Below are positions 43,793 through 52,363 of a stretch of DNA of 64,000 bases, one piece after another. Each line of letters opens with the position of its first letter. The first letter of the stretch is position 1. Below the pieces are notes generated by a model that was given only the letters and a program-made list of their open reading frames with translations, was not told the DNA's origin and did no database searches. The DNA comes from Candidatus Gastranaerophilales bacterium (GTDB lineage: Bacteria; Cyanobacteriota; Vampirovibrionia; Gastranaerophilales; Gastranaerophilaceae): the NCBI GenBank assembly GCA_944326115.1, contig CALVCQ010000005.1, positions 1 through 64,000 of the forward strand. The letters are read 5' to 3'. The position numbers and the translations under genes were made by a program.

Positions 43793-46222
43793 TTGATTAA
43801 AATAAACCCGTTAATAGTATTTTCATCTTTTTATATACTCGGTATTGTATCATTTTTTACCCATACCGTTATTGTTCTGGCGTTATTCTTGCTTATTTTA
43901 ACAATATGGGCGCTTTACAGCAGCAAAATTTCCAATAAACATGCGGTTGTTTATTATCTTGCATTTTCTCTTGCTCTGGTCAATTGCAAACTCCAGATAA
44001 AGAATTTTGATAACCTTTCACAATTTATTCCGTCAAATGCAATAATCACCGGTACTGTAGAAACAATACCATCCGGCGCAAATCCTTATAAAACAAAATT
44101 TTATCTAAAAGCAGACTCAGGTATTTTTGACGGAACAAAAGCGGAAAATCTGAACGCAAGAACAATAGTAACGTTGTATGACAAACCGGAAAATATTTCC
44201 AGGATAAAAATTGCTGATAAAATAACACTGCAAGGAAAGCTCTACAGTCCAATGAAGGCAAAAAATCCTTCGCAATTTGACTATGCAGCTTATTTAAAAA
44301 ATAACAAAACTTTTTCGACCTTTTATGTAAAAAATTCGAAATGGAAGATAACTGACAGACCTGCTAACCATTGGGGAATTTTTTTACAGAAACTTAACGA
44401 TACAAGAACTAGAATTATCAACCTTCAAAAAAGATATATGAAACCTGATAATCTGGAAGTTTTAGGAGGAATGGTTTTTGGCGATGATGCAATAAATCCG
44501 CCTGAACACATAAAAAATTCTTTTATAAACTCGGGTCTTTTGCATATACTTGCCGCATCGGGGATGAATGTTTCAATTATTTTCGGAATATGGTTTTTTA
44601 TAGGAACAAGACTCCGTATTAATTATCGTATTAATATAATTACAGGCGCACTGCTTGTAGCTTTTTATACGCTTATGACAGGTATGGGACCTTCTGTCTT
44701 GAGAGCAGCTTTGATGATTGAATTTGTTCTTCTCGGCAAACTTATAAACAGGAACACTGACAGCATTGCACTGGTATTTTTTGTTGCGTTTTTAATGCTT
44801 CTATATAATCCTGCGATGATTAATGATGTCGGCTTCCAGCTTTCTTTTGTTGTTACTTTTGCCTTAATGTTTTACTGTCCTCCGGTTCTTGAGGGTATAA
44901 AAAACAAATTTCTGGAATTTGTTGCCGGTGCCGTGTTTATACCTTTTGTTGCACAACTGTGGGCAAGTCCTATCCAGATGTTTTATTTTAACACTTATGC
45001 ACTTTATTCGGTTTTTGCAAATTTTGCTATTACGTTTTTTGTTATGGTGATAAGCTTTCTCGGGTTTTTATGTTCAATTTTTGCAATGGTTCCTGTTGAA
45101 GCTTTTGCCGATAAAGTATGTATGATTTTTTCATATATTTTGAATCCTGTTGTATCCATTGTTATCAATATATCAAACTTTTTTTCCGGTCTGCCGAATT
45201 CACTTGTTACGACAATTCATCCGCATGCACTGCAGATGATACTTTATTACAGCACACTGCTGTTTTTTGGTTTTGCTTTAAGAGAAAAATTTCAGAATAA
45301 AAAACTTTTATTAACAACAGGTGTATTTTGTATTTTATTGGCGTTATCTTTTATAAAAGTAACACCTGAAAATTGTGAGATAATAATCTTTGATGTCGGC
45401 AATGCGGACAGCTTTCTCATAAGAACACCGCAGAAAAAATACATAATGATTGACACAGCTCACGGCTTATACGAAGGTTCTAAATCCTCATATTCTCAGG
45501 CAAATGCCATAATGAACAAATATTTTAAGGATAACGGAATAAAAACTCTGGATTTGCTTATACTGACACATTTTGATTCAGATCATTCAGGCGGTGCCGT
45601 TGACGTCATGAAAACAGTTAACGTAAAAAAAGTTATATTAAATAAAGACAAAGATGATTCAAAAACAACAAAAGCAGTATTGAATTATATAAAAACACGA
45701 AATATCCCGTCAGAAGACTCACAAAATAACACGGTTGTATACGCAAAAGACGATTTTACATTAAAAACCTTCAATGCAAACTTTACTGAAAATAAAAATG
45801 ATAACGATAATTCGACTGCAGCACTGCTGTCATACCGAAATTTCGATATGTTGTTTATGGCTGACGGAGGAACACGCACTTTCAATAAAATAAAAAAAGA
45901 TTTAAATAACAATTATATAGAAATATTAAAATCCGGTCATCATGGTGCAAAAAATACAGTGACAGCAAACATGCTGAAAACGATTAATTCTGACGCAGCT
46001 ATAATATCCACCGGTCAAAACAACTACGGACATCCGTCAAAAGAAACACTGAAAACTTTAACAAAAAACAGCGTGAAAATTTACAGAACAGATGTAAATA
46101 ATGCAATCAAAATAGATTCTGACGGAAATAATTACACAATTTACAGATACAGCCCCGCTCAAAAAAGATTTATAAAAGACTACAAAAATATCTGTAAACA
46201 GAACGGCAATTTAAAAAATTAA
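43793..46222 (+). CDS. comEC: ComEC/Rec2 family DNA-uptake channel
   Basis: Inner-membrane channel for transforming DNA, 809 aa. N-terminal helices and the OB-like DUF4131 domain come first. The Competence domain follows (GGMVFGDDA, then SGLLHILAASGMNVSII) with many membrane helices, then a C-terminal metallo-beta-lactamase-like domain with HFDSDHSGG near residue 592 and HHGAKN. All three parts are present, implying a functional protein. The start is TTG 43793; no ribosome site is obvious. The pseudopilin in this window would fit a competence pilus, but linkage is not shown. Confidence 0.92.
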   Translation: MIKINPLIVFSSFYILGIVSFFTHTVIVLALFLLILTIWALYSSKISNKHAVVYYLAFSLALVNCKLQIKNFDNLSQFIPSNAIITGTVETIPSGANPYKTKFYLKADSGIFDGTKAENLNARTIVTLYDKPENISRIKIADKITLQGKLYSPMKAKNPSQFDYAAYLKNNKTFSTFYVKNSKWKITDRPANHWGIFLQKLNDTRTRIINLQKRYMKPDNLEVLGGMVFGDDAINPPEHIKNSFINSGLLHILAASGMNVSIIFGIWFFIGTRLRINYRINIITGALLVAFYTLMTGMGPSVLRAALMIEFVLLGKLINRNTDSIALVFFVAFLMLLYNPAMINDVGFQLSFVVTFALMFYCPPVLEGIKNKFLEFVAGAVFIPFVAQLWASPIQMFYFNTYALYSVFANFAITFFVMVISFLGFLCSIFAMVPVEAFADKVCMIFSYILNPVVSIVINISNFFSGLPNSLVTTIHPHALQMILYYSTLLFFGFALREKFQNKKLLLTTGVFCILLALSFIKVTPENCEIIIFDVGNADSFLIRTPQKKYIMIDTAHGLYEGSKSSYSQANAIMNKYFKDNGIKTLDLLILTHFDSDHSGGAVDVMKTVNVKKVILNKDKDDSKTTKAVLNYIKTRNIPSEDSQNNTVVYAKDDFTLKTFNANFTENKNDNDNSTAALLSYRNFDMLFMADGGTRTFNKIKKDLNNNYIEILKSGHHGAKNTVTANMLKTINSDAAIISTGQNNYGHPSKETLKTLTKNSVKIYRTDVNNAIKIDSDGNNYTIYRYSPAQKRFIKDYKNICKQNGNLKN

Positions 46223-46235
46223 TCTAATTTAAAAG

Positions 46236-46745
46236 TTATTGATCCGATTCTTTGTCGTGTTTAATCAGTTTTTCAAAATCAGACGGTTTTATAGACTGTA
46301 TAAATTCTCTGAATTCTTGAGCTTCTTCTTCGTCTTTTGCTGTATCGCACGATACAGAGCCGTTTGCAAGAACATTGGCTGTAACAAAAATCGGTGCATC
46401 AACTCTTATCGCTACAGCAATGGCATCAGACGGACGTGCATCGATTTCTATCTGTTTGCCCTCTTTGTCAGTAATATAAATAATTGCGTAATAAGTCTCT
46501 TTTTCGACATCATTGATTTCAATACGGTCTATAGTTCCGCCTGTTTTTTCAACAATTTCAACAATCAAATCATGTGTCATCGGACGGCTTACAGATATAT
46601 TTTCTATTTTACGGATTATTGCACTTGCCTCTGCCGAGCCTATCCAGATTGGCAGAGCTTTTCTGTTATTTATATCATGCAGCACAACAATGGGCGAACC
46701 CGTTCTTGTATCCAGTGCTATTCCCATTACTTTCATTTCTATCAT
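46236..46745 (-). CDS. Bifunctional nuclease family (DUF151) protein
   Basis: A 169-aa protein of the BFN/DUF151 family. MKVMGIALDTRTGSPIVVLHD, LPIWIGSAEASAI and ARPSDAIAVAIRVDAPIFV are the conserved segments. Plant and Mycobacterium relatives have DNase/RNase or adaptor roles; the bacterial function is uncertain. ATG 46745 is the start: TATAAT lies exactly six bases before it and there is no ribosome site. A short acidic tail ends the protein. Confidence 0.88.
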   Translation of the reverse strand: MIEMKVMGIALDTRTGSPIVVLHDINNRKALPIWIGSAEASAIIRKIENISVSRPMTHDLIVEIVEKTGGTIDRIEINDVEKETYYAIIYITDKEGKQIEIDARPSDAIAVAIRVDAPIFVTANVLANGSVSCDTAKDEEEAQEFREFIQSIKPSDFEKLIKHDKESDQ

Positions 46746-46751
46746 AATGAT

Positions 46752-46779
46752 ATTATAATGCAAAATTAAAATTAGACAA
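46752..46779 (-). promoter_or_regulatory. Promoter of the DUF151 gene, leaderless arrangement
   Basis: Minus-strand TTGTCT (46779-46774), 16 bases, TATAAT (46757-46752), six bases to ATG 46745. Confidence 0.6.
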
Positions 46780-46827
46780 AGATATAAACTTGTAGACTAA
46801 AAGAAAATTCTCGTGTAAATTAAGTAT

Positions 46828-47265
46828 ATGAAAATCTTGATTATAAACGGACCAAATATAAATCTTCTGGGCACAAGAGAACCTGAAATATACGGAACTT
46901 TGACACTGGAGGAGATTAATGAAAAACTTCGTTCTTATGCAAACGATAAAGGTATTGAACTTGAAACATTTCAAAGCAATATTGAAGGCGAAATTGTAGA
47001 CAAAATCCAGCAGGCAAAAAACAATTGTGACGGAATCGTTATAAATCCCGCCGCATATACTCATACAAGTGTTGCTATAAGAGATGCAATATCAGCGGTT
47101 GGTTTGCCATGTGTGGAAATTCATATTTCAAATATTCACAGACGTGAAGAATTTCGCAGACATTCGTTTATTGCACCTGTGTGCATAGGGCAGATTGCAG
47201 GATTCGGCTTGGATAGCTATAGACTCGGTATCCAGGCTGTTATTAACTATATCGAATCTAATTAA
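46828..47265 (+). CDS. aroQ: 3-dehydroquinate dehydratase, type II
   Basis: Shikimate-pathway enzyme dehydrating 3-dehydroquinate. The type II motifs are complete: [17 protein letters not shown] (with the catalytic Tyr), [15 protein letters not shown] and [18 protein letters not shown] (catalytic His). 145 aa is standard. Divergent from the DUF151 gene with about 80 bases between. No ribosome site is evident; TAAATT lies six bases before ATG, so it may also be leaderless, though no good -35 is seen. Confidence 0.95.
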   Translation: MKILIINGPNINLLGTREPEIYGTLTLEEINEKLRSYANDKGIELETFQSNIEGEIVDKIQQAKNNCDGIVINPAAYTHTSVAIRDAISAVGLPCVEIHISNIHRREEFRRHSFIAPVCIGQIAGFGLDSYRLGIQAVINYIESN

Positions 47266-47304
47266 AATTGATATTGAATACTCACAAAGCCTGCGCAGAT
47301 ATAA

Positions 47305-48141
47305 TTAAACACCGGAAGAAGGCTGTACATCGATTTTTTTCAAACGTTTTTCGAGCTTTTTATACCATTTAAGCTTTTGCTTGTACAAATATTCATACTC
47401 TTCAATATGACCGTGTCTGATTTCATTAAACTGCCGATCGCATAAAACTTCAAACTCATGTTCAAGTCTGTGGGTAAGTTCTTTTCTGTCAAAATTCGGA
47501 TCCGTAATAATCACGGGTTCACCTACCTCGCAGAGCACTTCCGGTTTATCTTCACGCAAAAACGGATAATTAACAGCAACCGGAATAAGGTTTATACCGC
47601 CTGCTTTTTTAACAACATTTTTTGCAATATACGCCATTCCTGTTTGAAATTCAATCGGTCTGTACATCGGCGGTCTTATAATTCCCTGAGGGAAAAGCCA
47701 CAGAGATATATCTTTATCACACAATTGCTCAACAGAATACTGTAAAGCTTTCATAGATGCCTGTGCAGATTTTTTATTAACGGGAAAAGCACCTGCTTTA
47801 CCGAGAATAGGAAATCTATTCATCTCCTCTATCATCATCCTGATATCGGTTTTGAAAATTCTGCGGCAAAGATTGTATCCGACTATACCGTCCCACCAGT
47901 TGTTGTGCGGTGCATAAATTATATTTGCAAAATCTGTATTACGCTTATTGTAATTTTCTTCATTTTTTATTTTTAAAGAGAAAAATCTGTGTTCCAGCAT
48001 TTTATAAAAAAATTGGTCTGCAACCCATCGCCAGAAACGTGTGGGTTTAGCCGCCCTGAATTTTTCGTCTTTATTTCTAAGTTTTGTAGGCGGTACATCC
48101 GAATATAATTGCTGATTGTCTTTATGTAGTAAAGTTCCCAA
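47305..48141 (-). CDS. PlsC-like glycerol acyltransferase family protein
   Basis: Membrane-associated acyltransferase fold, 278 aa. The HX4D motif reads HNNWWD, and the second block FPQGIIRPP replaces the usual FPEG. AFPVNKKSAQAS gives the third block. This variant resembles PlsC-like proteins that acylate lipids or carotenoids rather than the core lysophosphatidate enzyme. TTG 48141 is the start, with AAGGAG nine bases upstream. Last gene of a minus-strand series from oppB. Confidence 0.8.
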   Translation of the reverse strand: MGTLLHKDNQQLYSDVPPTKLRNKDEKFRAAKPTRFWRWVADQFFYKMLEHRFFSLKIKNEENYNKRNTDFANIIYAPHNNWWDGIVGYNLCRRIFKTDIRMMIEEMNRFPILGKAGAFPVNKKSAQASMKALQYSVEQLCDKDISLWLFPQGIIRPPMYRPIEFQTGMAYIAKNVVKKAGGINLIPVAVNYPFLREDKPEVLCEVGEPVIITDPNFDRKELTHRLEHEFEVLCDRQFNEIRHGHIEEYEYLYKQKLKWYKKLEKRLKKIDVQPSSGV

Positions 48142-48209
48142 CTTTTACAACTCCTTAATTGTAATTCTACATTGTAAACACAAAATTTTGAAGTATTTTA
48201 ATATTTTTT

Positions 48210-49487
48210 TTACAATTCCTGACGGAGTTTCATAGAAAATACGGGTATTTTTCTCATATTATCTTTCTTGCCTGCGTAATAGTCAAGCCAGAGACTTTTT
48301 GCCGCATAGACTTCATCTTTGTCAGTGTAAGAATAAGTTATTTCATATATATCAGATGTTTTTCTTGATTTTAGAGGATGTTTTTTAGAAAACAGTTTTT
48401 CGTCAAATAATGTTGTTGTTTTATCGTCATATCTAAGCTTAACTATAAGAAACAGTGTATTAAAGTCATATTTTGAAGTATTTTCGATTCTGAACTTTAC
48501 CCTTATTTTATGTTTTGTTTTAAATAAATTACTTGTGATTTTTATTTTATCTATTTTTACGGTAACATCTTTATCCGTAATTACATATCTTTTTTCAAAA
48601 TTCTTAATTGATTTGAGTTTATGTTTGTAGAGTTCTGTTTTTAAATCATCACCATTCTGATAATAATATTTTATAAGATTAATCAATAATTCTTCATACA
48701 AATCATAATTTATAAGACCGGGATCTTCTTTATAAGTTTGTTCAATATATTTATTAGCCATGACCGGATCAAAATTTTTGTATAAAATCGCCAGCTTGTA
48801 CAAAATTACCGGAGTTTCTTTATACAAAAGCGCTGTTTCCAGATTTTCTATAGCTTTATCTATCCTGTGCCGTTTAAAATTTTTATCGGCAATTTTATTG
48901 TAACAGTCCAGAATACCCGTTATTGCCATATCTTTCTTCTGGGAATCCACTTTTTTATAATAGAAAAATGCTATTTTATACTGTTTTACAGCCGACTCAT
49001 ATTTATTTTTCTGCCACAATGCATCACCCAGATTCATATAGAAATCACCTTTTGCAATAAGCAATGGCTTGTGATCGGTGTTTTTAAGCTGTTTTACAAT
49101 ATTTAGCGCTTTTGCATATTTACCCTGTTTTATATACAGATTTGCCAGTCCGAGATAAGAACTGTAAACCCCGTACGGAGATTTATTTATAGCTTTTACA
49201 TACTGTTCTTCTGCCTGTTTATAGCTGAACATAAGTTCATATAAATTGCCGAGTTTTACGTTTATGGAATAATCTCCGGGATTTTCTTTTGCTTTTTGCA
49301 GATAAACCGTAATTAAGTATCCTATAATTTCATTATCTTTTGCCGTATTAGAAATTTTGGCAAGCATTCTTGCATGATGCTCCGCAACAATATTTGAACA
49401 ACCCGTTGCTACTGCCGCCAAAAATAATGCCACCAGCAATGCTATAAAGATTGTTCGTAAATATTCAAGAATTTCTACCTTATTCAT
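48210..49487 (-). CDS. TPR-repeat membrane-anchored protein
   Basis: 425 aa. An N-terminal hydrophobic segment (about 10-29) ends AVATGC; Cys30 may be lipidated, although the -3 position is Ala, not Leu. Four to six TPR-like helix pairs follow (YKQAEEQYVKAINKSP, YESAVKQYKIAFFYYKK, IDKAIENLETALLY). The C-terminal ~120 residues are a beta-rich domain. Likely periplasmic scaffold. Its start overlaps the mgtC stop by eight bases (translational coupling). Confidence 0.8.
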   Translation of the reverse strand: MNKVEILEYLRTIFIALLVALFLAAVATGCSNIVAEHHARMLAKISNTAKDNEIIGYLITVYLQKAKENPGDYSINVKLGNLYELMFSYKQAEEQYVKAINKSPYGVYSSYLGLANLYIKQGKYAKALNIVKQLKNTDHKPLLIAKGDFYMNLGDALWQKNKYESAVKQYKIAFFYYKKVDSQKKDMAITGILDCYNKIADKNFKRHRIDKAIENLETALLYKETPVILYKLAILYKNFDPVMANKYIEQTYKEDPGLINYDLYEELLINLIKYYYQNGDDLKTELYKHKLKSIKNFEKRYVITDKDVTVKIDKIKITSNLFKTKHKIRVKFRIENTSKYDFNTLFLIVKLRYDDKTTTLFDEKLFSKKHPLKSRKTSDIYEITYSYTDKDEVYAAKSLWLDYYAGKKDNMRKIPVFSMKLRQEL

Positions 49488-50190
49488 ATAACTCTTGTAT
49501 TGCTACAGATTCGATTCCTTCGATTGTATTTAACTCATTATGCAGTGTCTGTACCGGATTTTTTTCCGCTATATCCAGTTTAAAACTTATTTTCATAAGA
49601 TTTTCATCTGAAGAAGATACGGTCTTGCTTATTTCAAATATAGAAGCAAATCTTTCAACTATTTTTGTATAAACACTCTCTGCAATACCAGCCGGAGAAT
49701 AAAAACTTACTTTAAACTTTCTTAAAATTTTTCTGCCTTTATGTATATACTGTTTTTCAAAAATCCTTATTAAGACAAGTGTACCGACTGCAAGAACCGT
49801 ACAAACTATTGCAAGAGAAGTAAATCCGCAGCCGCATGCCATACCGATACTTGCAGTAATCCACAAAGTCGCTGCGGTAGTGAGTCCGTATATGGAATAA
49901 CCGTGCCTTAAGACAGTACCCCCGCCGATAAAACCTATACCTGTCAATATCTGTGCCGCAATTCTTGCCGGATCTGCCTGCGGGCTGTGTGCATAAACGG
50001 GAAAAGCATGTATTGAAAGCAGTGTAAAAATACAAGAACCGAGACACACAAGCATGTGAGTCCGCAGTCCTGCCCATTTATTTGTAATTTCACGTTCAAA
50101 TCCGATTGCAAACCCCAGAACTATTGCAAGCAGTATGTCCAAAAGCATGCTTTTTTCTATTACCAGATTATTAAAAATTATATTTTCCAT
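49480..50190 (-). CDS. MgtC/SapB family membrane protein
   Basis: 236 aa with five N-terminal membrane segments. The conserved stretch GFAIGFEREITNKWAGLRTHMLV and GIGFIGGGTV are the family signature; a soluble ACT-like C-terminal domain (about 155-236) follows, as in MgtC. Roles include magnesium or phosphate stress and modulation of ATP synthase in pathogens. AAAGGATAG and a TATAAT lie upstream, so it may have its own promoter within the opp series. Confidence 0.88.
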   Translation of the reverse strand: MENIIFNNLVIEKSMLLDILLAIVLGFAIGFEREITNKWAGLRTHMLVCLGSCIFTLLSIHAFPVYAHSPQADPARIAAQILTGIGFIGGGTVLRHGYSIYGLTTAATLWITASIGMACGCGFTSLAIVCTVLAVGTLVLIRIFEKQYIHKGRKILRKFKVSFYSPAGIAESVYTKIVERFASIFEISKTVSSSDENLMKISFKLDIAEKNPVQTLHNELNTIEGIESVAIQELYE

Positions 50191-50228
50191 ACAACTGTGT
50201 ACTATCCTTTATTATATTTACGGTTATT

Positions 50229-51299
50229 TTATCTTACATTGCTTTTAGGATCCAATATGTCTCTTATTGTATCACCTATGAGGTTAAAAGATAATACCGC
50301 AATAAAAATTAAGAATCCAGGAGTCAAAAGCCACGGACGATAAATTATATTTACATACTCCTGAGCCTCTTTCAGCATATTGCCCCAGCTTGCATCCGGC
50401 TGTTGTATCCCCAGTCCCAGAAAACTCAATCCTGATTCCGCAAGAATATATGAAGGTACGGAAAGTGTCATAGCAACTATTACATAACTCAAAGTTTGCG
50501 GAAGAAGATGTTTTATAATAATACGCAGCTTTGATGCTCCTATTGACTCTGCAGCCTGCACAAACTCCTGATTTTTTATTGATAGAACCATACCTCTTAC
50601 AACACGGGAAAATCCTGCCCAGCCGATTAAAGCAAGAATTACTGTAATTAGTGTAAAACGCTGAATACTTGTCATATTTGTTGGTAGTATAGCAGCAAGT
50701 ATAATCAACAGATAAAAACTCGGTATAGACATTATTGCCTCGGAAAGTCTCATCATGAGATTATCGGTTATTCCTCCGAAATAACCGGAGATGCCTCCGT
50801 ATAACATCCCGAGAGGAAAAGAAATAAACAGGGCAAGAAAACCTATTGTTAATGAGATTCTTCCTCCAAACAGTATTCGTGAAAATATATCTCTGCCGTT
50901 TATATCTGTTCCGAGCAAAAATAATCGTCCGCCTTTATCTACTGTGACAAGATGTCTTTCCATAGGGATAAGACCCAGAAATTTATATCTTTCACCTTTT
51001 GCAAAAAATTTCAGATAATATTTTTTACTTCGGTCTAATTTATAAGTTATTTTTAATTCTTCGGGGTTAAAATATCTTTTGTAATTGTAAGTATACGGTC
51101 TGGAAAACTTACCGTTTTCGTCAATGGTAAAGACTTTTGAAGGCGGAACATAAGCTCTGTGGCGGTCGGAAAACTCCTTTGAATACGGAGCCAGAAAATC
51201 CGCAAACAATATCATAAGATACAATATCAATAAAACAACAAATGCCGTTGCTGCATATTTATCCTTAAAAATTTGAGTAAGAATCGAATTTTTGTTCAT
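50229..51299 (-). CDS. oppC: Oligopeptide/dipeptide ABC transporter permease, OppC type
   Basis: Inner-membrane permease, 356 aa. It has an N-terminal membrane helix, then a ~100-residue extracytoplasmic insert (about 45-125) longer than usual. The five-helix core contains the EAA loop (AAESIGASKLRIIIKHLLPQ) that docks the ATPase. Its ATG overlaps the oppB stop (TGATG). No ATPase or binding-protein gene is present here, so partners must be encoded elsewhere. Nickel transport permeases are similar in sequence. Confidence 0.88.
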   Translation of the reverse strand: MNKNSILTQIFKDKYAATAFVVLLILYLMILFADFLAPYSKEFSDRHRAYVPPSKVFTIDENGKFSRPYTYNYKRYFNPEELKITYKLDRSKKYYLKFFAKGERYKFLGLIPMERHLVTVDKGGRLFLLGTDINGRDIFSRILFGGRISLTIGFLALFISFPLGMLYGGISGYFGGITDNLMMRLSEAIMSIPSFYLLIILAAILPTNMTSIQRFTLITVILALIGWAGFSRVVRGMVLSIKNQEFVQAAESIGASKLRIIIKHLLPQTLSYVIVAMTLSVPSYILAESGLSFLGLGIQQPDASWGNMLKEAQEYVNIIYRPWLLTPGFLIFIAVLSFNLIGDTIRDILDPKSNVR

Positions 51300-52267
51300 C
51301 AGTTTACACTCACTCTCGGATCAACAAACTTTAACAGTATATCAGCAAGCAAATTACCGAGTATAAGCATCAAAGTCCCCATCATCAGTGAAGCCATGAC
51401 AAGGTTTATATCGGATTTCATAACAGCTTCAAGAATCAAGCGTCCGAGTCCGGGATACTGAAAAACATACTCCGTTAAAGCAGCACCGCTTAAAAGTGAA
51501 GCAAACTCAAACCCGAGAAGCGTAACCATAGGATTTATCGCATTTCTGAGCGCATGTTTATAAACCACTTTGTTTTCACTCAAGCCTTTTGCTCTTGCAA
51601 ATTTTACATAATCGGAACCTAAAACATCCAGTAAATTGCCTCTCATCTGTCTTTGAAGCCCTGATAGAGAAATAGTAAAAAGAACAATAACAGGCAGTAC
51701 AAGATGATGAATTATATCAAGAATTTTACTGCCGGCAGAAAGACCGGAAAAATCAAAAGATGTCAGCCCGCCGGTCGGAAACCATCCTGTTTTTACAGCA
51801 AAAATAAGCAGCAGCAGAGCAAAAAAGAAAGACGGAATAGCCATACCGATACTGGTTATTACAGTCAAAATTCTATCTACAGGCTTTTTCCAATTCAATG
51901 CGGCATAAATCCCGAGAGGTATCCCGACCATCCATGTTAGAAAAATAACAACCACAGTCAAAAGAAGCGTGTTTGGAATTCTTTCCATCAGCTTTGTGCT
52001 GACTTTTTCTCCTGTTACAGTAACACCCAGATCTCCCTTTAAAAAACTTTTAAGCCACAAACCGTATTGAACAATCTTTGGTTTATCCAGCCCGAGTCTT
52101 TGCTGTTCGGCTTTCAGGGTTTCTTGAGAAATAGAAGGATTAAGCCTTAATTCTCCAAGAGGATCAACAGGACTCAAACGTATTATAAAAAAACTTATAA
52201 CAGACACCAGAAACAATAAAGGGATTGCCTGCAATAATCTTTTAACAATATAAACAAATATTTGCAT
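51299..52267 (-). CDS. oppB: Oligopeptide/dipeptide ABC transporter permease, OppB type
   Basis: Inner-membrane permease, 322 aa. Starts IVKRLLQAIPLLFLVSVISFF; the DUF-like TM1-loop region ends in QRLGLDKP. The EAA loop is VKFARAKGLSENKVVYKHALRNA. Six membrane helices. Promoter appears to make a leaderless message: TAAAAT is exactly six bases before ATG. Divergent from the PLD gene, with both promoters in a 97-base gap. Confidence 0.9.
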   Translation of the reverse strand: MQIFVYIVKRLLQAIPLLFLVSVISFFIIRLSPVDPLGELRLNPSISQETLKAEQQRLGLDKPKIVQYGLWLKSFLKGDLGVTVTGEKVSTKLMERIPNTLLLTVVVIFLTWMVGIPLGIYAALNWKKPVDRILTVITSIGMAIPSFFFALLLLIFAVKTGWFPTGGLTSFDFSGLSAGSKILDIIHHLVLPVIVLFTISLSGLQRQMRGNLLDVLGSDYVKFARAKGLSENKVVYKHALRNAINPMVTLLGFEFASLLSGAALTEYVFQYPGLGRLILEAVMKSDINLVMASLMMGTLMLILGNLLADILLKFVDPRVSVN

Positions 52268-52273
52268 ACAACT

Positions 52274-52301
52274 ATTTTACAAAACTAAGCCTGTTTTGCA
52301 A
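52274..52301 (-). promoter_or_regulatory. Promoter of oppB, leaderless arrangement
   Basis: Minus-strand TTGCAA (52301-52296), 16 bases, TAAAAT (52279-52274), six bases to ATG 52267. Confidence 0.55.
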
Positions 52302-52328
52302 TTAGTTTATTGTATAGTATTTTTTTGT

Positions 52329-52357
52329 TTTACATCTATGTAATATAAACTTATAAT
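52329..52357 (+). promoter_or_regulatory. Promoter of the PLD-domain gene, leaderless arrangement
   Basis: TTTACA (52329-52334), 17 bases, TATAAT (52352-52357), six bases to ATG 52364; no Shine-Dalgarno. Confidence 0.65.
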
Positions 52358-52363
52358 GCTGTT

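Noticed and set aside
46239-46769. 176-aa plus-strand frame opposite the DUF151 gene
   Set aside because: Phe/Tyr/Cys-rich composition typical of the complement of an AT-rich gene; the minus strand carries conserved DUF151 motifs.
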